From positions 1-64,000 of the forward strand of contig JAPPJZ010000078.1 of the NCBI GenBank assembly GCA_028874365.1: a DNA stretch of 64,000 bases. The letters run 5' to 3'. This document shows, in pieces, positions 8,007-16,979 of the stretch (position 1 is its first letter; each line of letters opens with the position of its first letter). The translations under genes were made by a program, and so were the position numbers. Under the pieces are notes generated by a model. That model was not told where the DNA came from and searched no databases. It saw only the letters and a program-made list of their open reading frames with translations. This DNA comes from Chloroflexota bacterium. Lineage in GTDB: Bacteria; Chloroflexota; Dehalococcoidia; Bin125.

Positions 8007-8696
8007 ATGCCCCGCCGGCGACGAACCCCAAAGCCTCTGCGGCCAACCGCGATTATCAGCCGATTGATTCGGGAGGCTCCGCTGACGCCGTGGCGGGCGA
8101 CGAATGATCCGGTCACGGAGCTGGTGCTGACGCTGCTGTCGCAGAACACGTCGGATACCAACTCGGGTCGGGCGTTTCAGCAATTGCTGAAGCGCTATCC
8201 CGACTGGGATGCGGTCCTCGAAGCGCCGGTTGAGGAGTTGGAGGAGACGATCCGACCGGGCGGGCTGGCCAGAACCAAGGCTCCGAGGATGCAGGCGCTG
8301 CTGGGGATGCTGCGCGAGCGGTTGGGACCGGGTTGGGACGCCTCGCGGCTGGAAGCCATGCCGATCGACGAGGCCAAGACCTGGCTGACCGAGCTTCCCG
8401 GCGTGGGGCCCAAGACGGCTGCTTGCGTGCTGCTCTTCTCGCTTGGTCGACCAGCTCTGCCGGTCGATACGCACGTCCACCGCGTCGCTCAGCGTCTTGG
8501 CCTGATTGGCTCGAAGGTCGCGGCGGTGCCGGCCCACGACATGCTTGAGGCGCTGCTCCCACCCGGCAAGTACTACGACTTCCATGTCACGCTGATCCGT
8601 CATGGCCGGCGTGTGTGCCACAAGCAGCGCCCGAAGTGCGCCGATTGCGTGCTGCTCGACCGTTGCCCGGGCGCCGACGACTTCATCTACGACTGA
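8007..8696 (+). CDS. nth: Endonuclease III (DNA glycosylase/AP lyase)
   Basis: A 229-residue base-excision repair enzyme that removes oxidised pyrimidines and cleaves the abasic site. The helix-hairpin-helix reads LPGVGPKTA with catalytic Lys136, and the catalytic Asp154 sits in PVDTHVHR, exactly 18 residues later as in the E. coli enzyme. The 4Fe-4S loop is intact: Cys204-x6-Cys211-x2-Cys214-x5-Cys220. The ATG at 8007 gives a short basic N-terminus (MPRRRRTPK); longer readings run back through the small membrane gene. Confidence 0.95.
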   Translation: MPRRRRTPKPLRPTAIISRLIREAPLTPWRATNDPVTELVLTLLSQNTSDTNSGRAFQQLLKRYPDWDAVLEAPVEELEETIRPGGLARTKAPRMQALLGMLRERLGPGWDASRLEAMPIDEAKTWLTELPGVGPKTAACVLLFSLGRPALPVDTHVHRVAQRLGLIGSKVAAVPAHDMLEALLPPGKYYDFHVTLIRHGRRVCHKQRPKCADCVLLDRCPGADDFIYD

Positions 8697-8748
8697 CTCG
8701 CAAAGATGTAGCCTCACGTAGTTTCAACCACGACGAAGGAGACGAACG

Positions 8749-10275
8749 ATGAGCGCCAGCGCACAAACCACTGCCGGAACGATCGAAGGATCCGAAGAGA
8801 ACGGACTCTGTGTCTTTAGAGGCGTTCCATTCGCCGCGCCGCCGGTTGGCGAGCTTCGCTTCAAAGCGCCGCAACCCGTCGAACCGTGGGACGGGGTGCG
8901 CGATGCCAAGTCGTTCGGTCCGATCTCGCTTCAGGCGCCCAACGAGATGCTGGAGGCACTGCTGCCGCCATCCGATCCGCCGCAGCCGCAGAGCGAGGAC
9001 TGCCTCTATCTCAACGTCTGGACACCCGGCCTGGACGGCGCACGGCCGGTCATGGTCTGGATCCATGGCGGCGCGTTCACGATCGGCTCGGGCAGCGAGG
9101 ACTACTACGACGGCGCCAACCTCGCCTCGCGCGGCGACGTTGTGATCGTGACAATCAACTACCGGCTCGGCGCGTTGGGCTTCCTCAACCTGCCCTCCCT
9201 TGGCCAAACCAACTTCGGCATGCGCGATCAGGTCGCGGCGCTCAAGTGGGTGCAGGAGAACATCGCCAGCTTCGGTGGCGATCCTGGCAACGTGACCATC
9301 TTCGGCGAGTCGGCGGGCGGGATGAGTGTCGCCTCGCTGATGGCCTCGCCTGAAGCGGCGGGCCTCTTTCAGAAGGCGATCCCGCAGAGCGGCGCCGGCC
9401 ACAATGCGCTCAGCGTCGAGGAGACCAACGGCACTGCCTTCAAGTTCTGCGCGGCGCTCGGCGTGGATCCGGACGATGTCGATGCGTTGATGGCCGCCGA
9501 CCCGGCCGATATCCTCGCCGCTTCGGTCGCGGTTGACCCGATCGCCAGCGCCGAATCCACTTCCGATATGGCCGACGCCGGCGCTTCGGCGACGCCGCAG
9601 ATGCCGTTCCAGCCGGTGATCGACGGAGCGTTTCTCTCGCAGCTGCCGATCGACCACATTCGCGGCGGCTCCGCGGATGGAGTCGCAACGCTGGTTGGCT
9701 CGCTGGACGAGGAGCTCAAGCTGCTCGCCGCGGCCGGACCTGCCGAGCCGATGACGGAAGAGGCGGCGACCGCGATGTTCGGGATGATGCACCCGGAACC
9801 GGAGTCGGCCTATGGCACGTATCGTGCGGCCCGGCGCGAGCGCGGCGAGAACGACTCGCCCGACGAGATCTTCGTGGCCGCGATCGGCGACATCATGCTG
9901 CGCGTTCCCGGTCTGCGGCTCGCCGACGCGCAGACCTCTCGCGCGCCTACGTACGCCTACCTGTTCGACTGGAAGTCGCCGGGCATGAACGGCGCGCTGG
10001 GCTCCTGTCATGCGCTTGAACTGCCCTTCGTCTTCGGCACGCACGACGCCGCGCCGGAGTTCTGCGGAAGCGGACCTGTCGCCGACGCGTTCTCGGAGCT
10101 GACGATGGACACCTGGCTCAACTTCGCCAAGACCGGCAACCCCGCCGGCGATGGTGTCGACGCACCCACCTGGGACGCTGGCGCCAAGCCGATCCAGGTG
10201 CTCGGCGACAATCCGAGGGTCGAGCACGACTGGCGCGGGCCCGAAGTCGGCGTCTGGGACGAAGTCGTTTCCTAG
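8749..10275 (+). CDS. Type B carboxylesterase
   Basis: A 508-residue alpha/beta hydrolase of the cholinesterase-like type B family. It has the oxyanion-hole HGGAF, the nucleophile Ser188 in GESAGG, a likely acid in the DEELKL segment near residue 322, and His421 in SCHALELPF. Length is typical. No signal peptide is seen (MSASAQTTAGTIEGSEENG), so it is probably cytosolic. AAGGAG precedes the ATG. It is followed 13 bases later by an SMP-30 lactonase gene, suggesting a short catabolic operon for esters or lactones. The substrate is unknown. Confidence 0.9.
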   Translation: MSASAQTTAGTIEGSEENGLCVFRGVPFAAPPVGELRFKAPQPVEPWDGVRDAKSFGPISLQAPNEMLEALLPPSDPPQPQSEDCLYLNVWTPGLDGARPVMVWIHGGAFTIGSGSEDYYDGANLASRGDVVIVTINYRLGALGFLNLPSLGQTNFGMRDQVAALKWVQENIASFGGDPGNVTIFGESAGGMSVASLMASPEAAGLFQKAIPQSGAGHNALSVEETNGTAFKFCAALGVDPDDVDALMAADPADILAASVAVDPIASAESTSDMADAGASATPQMPFQPVIDGAFLSQLPIDHIRGGSADGVATLVGSLDEELKLLAAAGPAEPMTEEAATAMFGMMHPEPESAYGTYRAARRERGENDSPDEIFVAAIGDIMLRVPGLRLADAQTSRAPTYAYLFDWKSPGMNGALGSCHALELPFVFGTHDAAPEFCGSGPVADAFSELTMDTWLNFAKTGNPAGDGVDAPTWDAGAKPIQVLGDNPRVEHDWRGPEVGVWDEVVS

Positions 10276-10288
10276 AGAGAACAGAACC

Positions 10289-11251
10289 ATGCCACTCACC
10301 CCTATCCGCAACGACCAACTGCGCAAGGTCGGCGTCGGCGTTCAGCGACCGGAGGATGTCGTCGTCTCGCGCGACGGCCGCGTCTGGATGTCCGATCAGG
10401 CCTCGGCGGCGGCCGAGGCCTTGCCCGACGGCACGCTCAACCGCGTCGGCAACGCCGGCGGCGCGCCCAACGGCAACAACATGGACACCGAGGGTCGGAT
10501 CATCATCGCCAACGTCGGCGGCCTTGAGGGCCAGGGCTCGGACGACTCCGGCGTCGGACCGGTGCAACGCCTCGATGTCGACACGGGCGAGATCGAAGTG
10601 CTCGCCGACCAGATCGACGGCATCCCGCTGGTTGCTTCCAACTACCCCCACGTCGACTCGCAGGGGCGGATCTGGGTCACGCACTCGACTTCACGCTCGG
10701 GCGGCCTAGCTCTCGCCGGCGACCCGGACGGATTCCTGTTCCGCATCGAGACCGACGGCTCGTTGACCATGCTGGCCACGGAGATCGAGTTCGCCAACGG
10801 GATCACACTCGATCCACGCGAGGAGAACGCCTACGTCTGCTCGACGACCGGTTGTCATGTACTGCGCTATCCGATCGATGAAGACGGCTCGCTCGGCGAA
10901 CCAGAGGTGTACGGACCGCAGCTCGGCGAGAAGGTCGCCGACCTGGAGGCGATGCGCCCGCTGACCGCGCAGCAGCGCGGCGAACTCGGCCTGACCGACG
11001 GCTGCGGATTCGACCAGGAGGGCAACCTCTGGGTGACGCTGCCGATGTCGAACAAGGTCGTTGCGATCACGCCGCAGTTCGAGGTCGTGACGATGATCGA
11101 GGATCTCGAGGGCGAGATCATGCAGTTCCCGACCAACGTCAGTTGGGGCGGCGACGACATGTGCGATCTCTACATCGGCTCGATCCGCAGCGACTACGTC
11201 GTCCATGCGCGCTCGCCGATCCCGGGCGAGCCCCTGGTTCATCAGCGCTAG
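10289..11251 (+). CDS. SMP-30/gluconolactonase-family beta-propeller, copy 1
   Basis: A 320-residue protein of the SMP-30/LRE family, six-bladed propellers that hydrolyse lactones with one divalent metal. Candidate metal ligands are Glu22 in RPEDVVV, Asn170 in ANGITLDP and the late Asn in PTNVSWGG. Repeated blade strands such as GRVWMSDQ, GRIWVTHS and GNLWVTLP are visible. It directly follows the carboxylesterase. The next gene is a near-identical paralogue, so this pair arose by recent tandem duplication. Alternative substrates are sugar lactones or organophosphate-like esters. Confidence 0.85.
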   Translation: MPLTPIRNDQLRKVGVGVQRPEDVVVSRDGRVWMSDQASAAAEALPDGTLNRVGNAGGAPNGNNMDTEGRIIIANVGGLEGQGSDDSGVGPVQRLDVDTGEIEVLADQIDGIPLVASNYPHVDSQGRIWVTHSTSRSGGLALAGDPDGFLFRIETDGSLTMLATEIEFANGITLDPREENAYVCSTTGCHVLRYPIDEDGSLGEPEVYGPQLGEKVADLEAMRPLTAQQRGELGLTDGCGFDQEGNLWVTLPMSNKVVAITPQFEVVTMIEDLEGEIMQFPTNVSWGGDDMCDLYIGSIRSDYVVHARSPIPGEPLVHQR

Positions 11252-11349
11252 GTCCTGCTCCCGGGGCCACTTGCTTCGGGCAACCCGAGGTCTGCCGCCA
11301 AGCTGCGCCCTACCCTGCGCAGAGAGTTCGCGAACTAGAAGATCAGGAC

Positions 11350-12303
11350 ATGCCACTCACTCCAATCCGCAAAGACCAGCTCAGCAAGGTCGGCGTCGGC
11401 GTCCAACGACCGGAGGATGTCGTCGTCTCGCGCGACGGCCGGGTCTGGATGGCGGACCAGGCCTCGGCTGCGGCCGAGGCGCTGCCCGACGGCTCACTCA
11501 ACCGCGTCGGCAACGCCGGCGGCTTGCCCAACGGCAACAACATGGACGCCGAGGGCCGGATCATCATCGCCAACGTCGGCGGACTCGAGGGCGATGGCGG
11601 CTCCGGTCCCGTCCAGCGCCTCGATGTCGACACCGGCGAGATCGAGGTCCTGGCCGACGAGATTGACGGCATCCCGCTGATGTTGTCCAACTATCCGCAC
11701 GTCGATTCCCAGGGTCGCATCTGGGTGACGCACTCGACCTCGCGATCCGGAGACGAGGCGTTGGCGGCCGGCGATGACGACGGCTTTCTCTTCCGGATCG
11801 AGACCGACGGCTCGCTGACGATGCTCGCGACCGAGGTCGAGTTTCCGAACGGGATCACGCTCGACCCTCGCGAGGAGAACGCCTACGTTTGCTCGACGAC
11901 CGGCTGCCACGTGCTCCGCTTCCCGATCCACGCCGACGGCACGCTCGGCGAGTCCGAGGTCTACGGTCCGCAACTGGGCAAGTCGGTCGACCTGGCCGCC
12001 GCCATGCAGTTGGTCTCGCCCGAGCAGCGCCGCGACCTCGGTTTGACCGACGGCTGCGGCTTTGACCAGGAGGGCAACCTCTGGGTGACGCTGCTGATGT
12101 CGAACAGGGTGGTTGCAATCACGCCGCAGTTCGAGGTCGTGACGATGATCGAGGACCTTGAGGGAGAGATCATGCAGACGCCGACCAACGTGAGTTGGGG
12201 CGGCGAGGACATGTGCGACCTCTACATCGGTTCGATCGTCACCGACTACGTCGTCCATGCCCGCTCACCGATTCCTGGCGAGCGCCTGATCCACCAGCGC
12301 TAG
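11350..12303 (+). CDS. SMP-30/gluconolactonase-family beta-propeller, copy 2
   Basis: A 317-residue paralogue of the preceding gene, similar over its whole length: both start MPLTPIR, keep Glu22 in RPEDVVV and end in HQR. Differences cluster in a few loops. Copy 2 lacks a few residues after GGLEG and reads ALAAGDDD where copy 1 reads LALAGDP. It also has a different helix after KSVDL, so some specificity shift is possible. It is separated from copy 1 by 98 bases and followed 4 bases later by a small membrane protein gene. Confidence 0.85.
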   Translation: MPLTPIRKDQLSKVGVGVQRPEDVVVSRDGRVWMADQASAAAEALPDGSLNRVGNAGGLPNGNNMDAEGRIIIANVGGLEGDGGSGPVQRLDVDTGEIEVLADEIDGIPLMLSNYPHVDSQGRIWVTHSTSRSGDEALAAGDDDGFLFRIETDGSLTMLATEVEFPNGITLDPREENAYVCSTTGCHVLRFPIHADGTLGESEVYGPQLGKSVDLAAAMQLVSPEQRRDLGLTDGCGFDQEGNLWVTLLMSNRVVAITPQFEVVTMIEDLEGEIMQTPTNVSWGGEDMCDLYIGSIVTDYVVHARSPIPGERLIHQR

Positions 12304-12307
12304 CGGC

Positions 12308-12664
12308 ATGTCCGGACTGCGCCGTCGCCTCTGGCCGCGCGATCGGTTGGCGATCGCGCTGTTGCTTTACGCGATCTGGATTCCTCTGATCGTTGTTGCG
12401 ATCAACTACGTCGATGATTCGACAGGGTCGAACGCGGCGGTCGAAGTGTCGTCGGAGGGGGACGGGCCAGCCGACTTTGCCGAGACGGTCGGTTGGACCT
12501 GGGGCGTGCTCTGGATTGGCTACGCGGCGCTGGCGGCCTGGCTGGCGCGGATCAAGGGCCGCGATCCCGTGCGCTGGGGGCTGGCCAGCCTGCTGACCTT
12601 CGTTGCCCTGTTTCCGTTCCTGGCGGTCGCTCCCGAACGGGGGCGCGACGAGGCCGGGGGTTGA
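12308..12664 (+). CDS. Small membrane protein, unknown function
   Basis: A 118-residue protein with a basic N-terminus (MSGLRRRLWPRDR) and three hydrophobic segments, at about 14-34, 62-82 and 92-108. An acidic external-looking loop (VDDSTGSNAAVEVSSEGDG) lies between the first two. It starts 4 bases after the second SMP-30 gene, so co-transcription is likely. No family recognised. Confidence 0.55.
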   Translation: MSGLRRRLWPRDRLAIALLLYAIWIPLIVVAINYVDDSTGSNAAVEVSSEGDGPADFAETVGWTWGVLWIGYAALAAWLARIKGRDPVRWGLASLLTFVALFPFLAVAPERGRDEAGG

Positions 12665-12716
12665 TGTCTCCCCGTCAGGAAAAAAACGCGCGGGAAAAAA
12701 GAGACGAGGTTGGGGA

Positions 12717-13043
12717 TTACAAGGGGTCGTGGTCTTCGTCGGGTCGTTGTTCGTCCTGTGGGAGGCCCCCCTCTGTCTCGACGAGACATCTCCCCCCGCC
12801 TGACGGCGGGGGGAGAAGGGAAAGAGAGGCGGAGTCGTGGAGGTCTCGGAGTTTGTGGCGGGCGACGTCGTAGGGGTCGGTGGCGAGATACATCTCGTAG
12901 TTGGCGCGGGCACGGTCGTTGGGGGCGTGGAGTTCCCGGACGAGGGTGTTGAGGGCTTTGAGCCGGAGGTAGCCGGGTCCGTTGCCGAAGGCGCGCCGGC
13001 AGATTCGGTCGATCCTGGCTCGGAAGTGGTAGGGGTTGGGCAT
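12717..13043 (-). CDS. Small unknown protein bracketed by hairpin repeats
   Basis: A 108-residue ORF beginning MPNPYHFRARIDRICRRAFG. AAGGAG is placed 9 bases before the ATG, a strong ribosome binding site. The first 73 residues are basic and helical-looking and end in a cluster with YEMYLATDPYDVARHKLRDL. From about residue 74 onward the frame runs through hairpin repeat copy 1, giving a proline/glycine-rich tail that is probably not functional. A second direct repeat copy lies upstream. I recognise no family and see no HUH or transposase motif. Confidence 0.5.
   Translation of the reverse strand: MPNPYHFRARIDRICRRAFGNGPGYLRLKALNTLVRELHAPNDRARANYEMYLATDPYDVARHKLRDLHDSASLSLLPPPSGGGRCLVETEGGLPQDEQRPDEDHDPL
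12766..12820. repeat. Double-hairpin repeat, family B, copy 1
   Basis: A 55-base element beginning CCCCCCTCTGTC with two hairpins: GTCTCG/CGAGAC, then CCCCCCGCC/GGCGGGGGG around a TGAC loop. It matches 13134-13189 almost base for base except in the first hairpin, where both arms changed together. It overlaps the 3' part of the small minus-strand ORF. Confidence 0.85.
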
Positions 13044-13067
13044 GGTGGGAGGCTCCTTGGGTCGTAG

Positions 13068-13081
13068 GTGTACGTATGTTC
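13068..13081. promoter_or_regulatory. Half-conserved copy of the palindrome found upstream of the radical SAM gene
   Basis: The sequence GTGTACGTATGTTC shares the 10-mer ACGTATGTTC with the palindrome at 17257-17266, but its other arm (GTGTAC) is degenerate. On the minus strand it lies between a TACAAT box and the ribosome binding site of the small ORF, where a repressor could act. A single degenerate match may be chance. Confidence 0.25.
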
Positions 13082-13133
13082 TGATTGTATCGAGGTTTGG
13101 TCGGAGTGGAGATTCCCTCTGGTGTGTGGGATG

Positions 13134-13189
13134 CCCCCCTCTGTCACTTCGTGACATCTCCCCCCGCCTGACGGCGGGGGGAGAAAGGG
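13134..13189. repeat. Double-hairpin repeat, family B, copy 2
   Basis: Direct repeat of the element at 12766-12820, with the first hairpin reading GTCAC-TTC-GTGAC instead of GTCTCG-A-CGAGAC. Both arms differ in a pairing-preserving way, while the second hairpin and flanks are unchanged. It lies upstream of the small minus-strand ORF. Confidence 0.85.
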
Positions 13190-13436
13190 AATGGCCCTCA
13201 GCCCAGCACTCTCGCTCGGGAAGAGAGGGCCGGAGGGGACGGGGAGGTCTTGCAGGGGGGCGGGGATGGGCTTCGCTGTTGGACTGGCAGGGTGGAGAAT
13301 GGTTGTGATCGCTGCCTGATGCGATGAATGTGTGTGGCAACCAGGTTGGACATGACGAAGTGTGTGAGGTGGCCAGCGTGGTGAGCATTCATGTCACGCG
13401 TCCTGGTCGATATCGGTCGTTCGGGGCGGCTGGCAG

Positions 13437-15137
13437 GTGCGGGTAGCGAGATCGCCAGCGGGGCGGCCGTTGCGATCGTCTCTGCGGCTGCGGCCCCCGG
13501 GGTACGGGCTGGACGATCTGCGCGGCGACCTGATCGGCGGACTGCTCGCCGGGATCACGTCGATCCCCTTCGCTATGGGATTCGGGATCCTTTCCGGTCT
13601 GGGGCCGGTCGCCGGGATGTACGGCTCGATCGGACTGGCGCTGAGCTCCGCGATCGTCGGCGGCGGACGAGGCCTCCTCACTGCTCCGGCTCTCGCCGTC
13701 TCGATGATTCTCGCGCAGTACAGCGACTCGGCCATGGAGGCGGTGGCGATCGGCGTATTGGCGGGCGTGATGCAGATGGTGTTCGCCGCGCTGGGTCTCG
13801 CGCGCTTCATCGCCTATCTGCCTCACTCGGTGTTGACCGGCTTCTTCTCCGGGCTCGGCGTTCTGTTGTTGGTCAGTCAGCTCGGGCACGCCATCGGGAT
13901 CGAGCTGACCGCTTCGGGCGTGGTTCCAGTGATCGACGAGGTGATCGGGCAAATCGGCAACCGAAACGGGGACGCCGTCGCGCTGACACTCATCGGCCTC
14001 GCCATCGCGCTCATCTGGCGGGGCAGGATCGCGTCGAAGCTCCCCAGCGCACTGATCATCCTCGTTCTCGGCACCGTGCTGGGAGCGCTCTGGTTTGACG
14101 CGGCGCCGCCGGTGCAGTCATTGACGATCGAACCACCGGGACTCGAACTCAGCGGTCTTTCCCCTGCTCTCTTCGTCGAGATCATCGAGCCCGCGATCCT
14201 GGTCGCGTTGCTCAACTCACTCGTGGCGCTCACCGGGGCAATCAAATGTGATCTGGTCAGTGGCTCGGATCACCAGCCGAACCGGTTCACGTTCGGATTG
14301 GGATTCGGTACGGTCGCCGTCTCGTCGCTCGGAGGTCTGCCGGGCGGGATCGGGCCGGCCAGCTTCGTCTACACCTACAACGGCGGACGCACCGCCGTTG
14401 GGTGCGTGACCGTGCTTCTTGTCCTGTTCGCCGCCGTGACCGTGCTTGAGAGTGCGATCCGGCAGATCCCGCTTCCAGTCATCGCGTTCATCATGATCGT
14501 CACGTCCTGGCAGATGGTGGACTGGCGCTTCCTCCGCTGCATTACGCGGATGGAGAAGTCGTACGCGTTCAGCATGGTCGCGACGATGCTCTGCACGGTG
14601 TTTGTCAGCTTCGTTGACGCGGTGCTGGTGGGCGCGATTCTGACGCTGATGCTCAACTCGCGTCGGGATGAAGGGCGTGAACTCGACGGGCTGATCTCCG
14701 TTCCACTGCTCGACGTGGTGCTGTTCCGCGGGTCGGAAATCTCGGGGAAAGACCCGTTTGACGCGCACTGCGGTCTGATCGTGCTTCCGGAGCGGGTCAC
14801 CGCGGCGTCGGCGAGACAGCTCAAGCTGTCGCTTCGGCCCGACCTCGAAGGCCATCGGATCGTCATTTTGGATGCTTCGCGCACCAGAGTGATTGACGAC
14901 TCCGGCTCGACGATGATTGCCGAGCTACTCCGCGTCGGACAACAGGGTGGGCAGCTGGTTGTGATCGTGGCGTCGCTGGCGCCGAACGTGGGTCGGATGC
15001 TTCGAGCCCTGATCGAGCTGAACGAAACGCCGGAGACACACTTCGCGGCCAGCACTGAAGCCGCCTACGAGATCGCGCGGACAGAACTGCTCGCGATCGA
15101 CCGGTTCGTCGGCCCGGAGCCTGCGCGCGAGCGGTAG
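13437..15137 (+). CDS. SulP-family anion transporter with C-terminal STAS domain
   Basis: A 566-residue integral membrane protein of the SulP/SLC26 family (sulfate, bicarbonate or related anions). The transmembrane domain starts at about residue 25 with the family-typical DLIGGLLAGITSIPFAMGFGI and continues with PHSVLTGFFSGLGVLL. A STAS domain follows from about residue 450 (GLIVLPERVTAASARQL through DDSGSTMIAELL). The GTG at 13437 is the best in-frame start, but the exact N-terminus is uncertain because of the basic stretch RVARSPAGRPLRSSLR. The transported anion cannot be told. Confidence 0.9.
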   Translation: MRVARSPAGRPLRSSLRLRPPGYGLDDLRGDLIGGLLAGITSIPFAMGFGILSGLGPVAGMYGSIGLALSSAIVGGGRGLLTAPALAVSMILAQYSDSAMEAVAIGVLAGVMQMVFAALGLARFIAYLPHSVLTGFFSGLGVLLLVSQLGHAIGIELTASGVVPVIDEVIGQIGNRNGDAVALTLIGLAIALIWRGRIASKLPSALIILVLGTVLGALWFDAAPPVQSLTIEPPGLELSGLSPALFVEIIEPAILVALLNSLVALTGAIKCDLVSGSDHQPNRFTFGLGFGTVAVSSLGGLPGGIGPASFVYTYNGGRTAVGCVTVLLVLFAAVTVLESAIRQIPLPVIAFIMIVTSWQMVDWRFLRCITRMEKSYAFSMVATMLCTVFVSFVDAVLVGAILTLMLNSRRDEGRELDGLISVPLLDVVLFRGSEISGKDPFDAHCGLIVLPERVTAASARQLKLSLRPDLEGHRIVILDASRTRVIDDSGSTMIAELLRVGQQGGQLVVIVASLAPNVGRMLRALIELNETPETHFAASTEAAYEIARTELLAIDRFVGPEPARER

Positions 15138-15242
15138 CGGCGGCTGTGCGATCTGGCATACTGTGCGCATCGCGACCCACCACCGAGGAGGGTCGGCCCA
15201 CGGCATGCGCGAACGCGCAAGAACTGAACTGAAGGAACAGGC

Positions 15243-16952
15243 ATGCATGATCTCGTGATTCGCAACGGACTCGTTGTTGACGGCACCGGCTCTCCGGCGC
15301 TGCAGGCCGATGTAGCGATTGACGACGGCGTCGTCGCCGCGATCGGCGAAGTGAACGACCTGGGGCGCGAGGAAATCGACGCCGCGGGTCTGCTGGTTAC
15401 GCCGGGGTTCGTCGACATCCACACGCACTTCGACGGCCAGATTACGTGGGACCCGCTGTTGACACCGTCCTTCTGGCACGGCGTGACGACGGTGGTGTTT
15501 GGGAACTGCGGGGTCGGCTTTGCGCCGGCAGCGCCCAACCGGCGCGACTGGCTGATTGGCCTGATGGAGGGGGTGGAGGACATCCCGGGCTCGGCTCTGG
15601 CAGAGGGGATGCAGTGGGGTTGGGAGTCGTTCCCGGAGTACCTCGACTTCCTCGATACGCTGCCCAAGGCGATTGACATCGGCACGCAGGTCCCGCACGG
15701 CGCGGTGCGCGCGTACGTGATGGGCGACCGCGGCGCACGCAACGAGGACGCGAACCCCGAGGACATCCAGGAGATGGCCGCGATCGTCAAGGAAGGCCTG
15801 AAGGCGGGGGCGCTCGGGTTCACGACTTCGCGGACGCTGGCGCACCGAGCCATCGACGGCGAACCGGTACCCGGCACGTTCGCAGCGGAGGACGAACTGT
15901 TCGGCATCGGCCAGGCGCTCAAGGAACTGGGCACGGGCATCTATGAGGTCGCGCCGGCCGGAGTGACCGGCGACGACGCCAACGCGCCCGAGCTGGAGAT
16001 CGCGTGGATGCGCAAGCTCTCGGCGGAGATTGAGCGACCGGTCAGCTTCGCGATGGTGCAGTACGACAACGAGCCGGAAGCCTGGCGTGAGGCGCTGGAT
16101 CGCTCGCTGGAGGCGCTGGAGGACGGGGCGGAGCTCTACCCGCAGGTCGCGGCTCGCGGGATCTCGATCCTGTTGACGCTGCGTGGTCGGCACCCGTTCA
16201 TCCACTCGGCCAGCTATCGCGAGCTGGATGGGCTCGACTGGGCGGAGCGGGCCGAGGCGATGCGCGATCCGCAGCGCAAGGAGAAGATTCTGAGTGAGGT
16301 CGAGGCGCCCGACGCGGCGCTCGGCTTCGTGATGTGGAACAAGCTCTATCCGATGACGGACCCGCCCAACTACGAGCCGACCGCCGACGAGTCGGTCGCG
16401 GCGCGCTCGGAGGCGGCCGGTCAGACGGCGCTTGAGTTCGCCTATGACTTCCTCAGCGAAGGAGACGGCGAGAACGTGCTGTTCGCGCCGCTGTTCAACT
16501 ACGCGCACAACAACCTCGACGCGACGCGCGAGATGATGATGCACCCGCGCGTGGCGATGGGACTGTCGGACGGCGGCGCGCACTGCGGTGTGATCTGCGA
16601 CGCGTCGATGCCGACGTTCATGCTCACCCACTGGTCGCGAGACCGCAGCCGGGGCGAGAAGCTGCCGCTGGAGTGGGTGGTCAAGCGGATGACCAACGAC
16701 ACGGCGGAGCTGTACGGTCTCGGCGATCGCGGCACGCTCGAGGTGGGCAAGAAGGGCGACGTCAACGTCATCGACTACGAGGCGCTGCAGCTCGAGCCGC
16801 CACAGGCGGTTCACGACCTGCCGACCGAGGCGATGCGGCTGATCCAGAAGTCGCGAGGCTACGTGGCGACGATCGTGAGCGGCGAAGTGATCAGCCGGCA
16901 CGGCGAAGAGACGGGGGCGCGGCCCGGTCAGTTGATCCGGGGCGCTCGCTAG
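15243..16952 (+). CDS. N-acyl-D-amino-acid deacylase-type amidohydrolase
   Basis: A 569-residue member of the D-aminoacylase branch of the amidohydrolase superfamily. It begins with the small beta-sandwich (MHDLVIRNGLVVDGTG). The metal-binding HTHFDG has His60 and His62, GNCGVGF follows near residue 88 with the Cys that replaces a bridging ligand in this branch, and SDGGAHC near 445 carries the catalytic Asp. A further beta-sandwich closes the C-terminus (ADR/LEVGKKGDVNVID). GAAGGA precedes the ATG. It hydrolyses an N-acyl amino acid or related amide or cyclic amide; the family is frequently expanded in SAR202-like and soil lineages. Confidence 0.88.
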   Translation: MHDLVIRNGLVVDGTGSPALQADVAIDDGVVAAIGEVNDLGREEIDAAGLLVTPGFVDIHTHFDGQITWDPLLTPSFWHGVTTVVFGNCGVGFAPAAPNRRDWLIGLMEGVEDIPGSALAEGMQWGWESFPEYLDFLDTLPKAIDIGTQVPHGAVRAYVMGDRGARNEDANPEDIQEMAAIVKEGLKAGALGFTTSRTLAHRAIDGEPVPGTFAAEDELFGIGQALKELGTGIYEVAPAGVTGDDANAPELEIAWMRKLSAEIERPVSFAMVQYDNEPEAWREALDRSLEALEDGAELYPQVAARGISILLTLRGRHPFIHSASYRELDGLDWAERAEAMRDPQRKEKILSEVEAPDAALGFVMWNKLYPMTDPPNYEPTADESVAARSEAAGQTALEFAYDFLSEGDGENVLFAPLFNYAHNNLDATREMMMHPRVAMGLSDGGAHCGVICDASMPTFMLTHWSRDRSRGEKLPLEWVVKRMTNDTAELYGLGDRGTLEVGKKGDVNVIDYEALQLEPPQAVHDLPTEAMRLIQKSRGYVATIVSGEVISRHGEETGARPGQLIRGAR

Positions 16953-16979
16953 CTTCAGCGCTTGGCGTGCCGTCGCCTT

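Larger units (their letters stand above)
13044..13436. other. Intergenic region with promoter-like and repeat sequences
   Basis: This 393-base stretch has no convincing gene. From left to right it holds the leader of the small minus-strand ORF, including a TACAAT box on the minus strand at 13084-13089. Next come repeat B copy 2 (13134-13189) and a third hairpin of inverted GGCCCTC/GAGGGCC arms (13193-13231) that resembles repeat family A. About 200 bases of unassigned sequence then lead into the SulP gene. Confidence 0.6.

Noticed and set aside
8683-10326. 547-residue antisense frame opposite the carboxylesterase
   Set aside because: No recognisable domain, unusual composition, and no ribosome binding site; the sense strand carries an intact catalytic triad.
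12766-13189. Composite transposon or insertion sequence
   Set aside because: There are direct hairpin repeats but no transposase-like motif and no target-site duplication that I can see, so I keep it as a repeat-flanked gene only.
14925-16901. Long antisense open frame (658 residues) opposite the amidohydrolase gene
   Set aside because: It is Arg/His/Val-rich with no motif, and lies opposite a clearly conserved gene. In high-GC DNA such frames appear as mirror images of codon bias.
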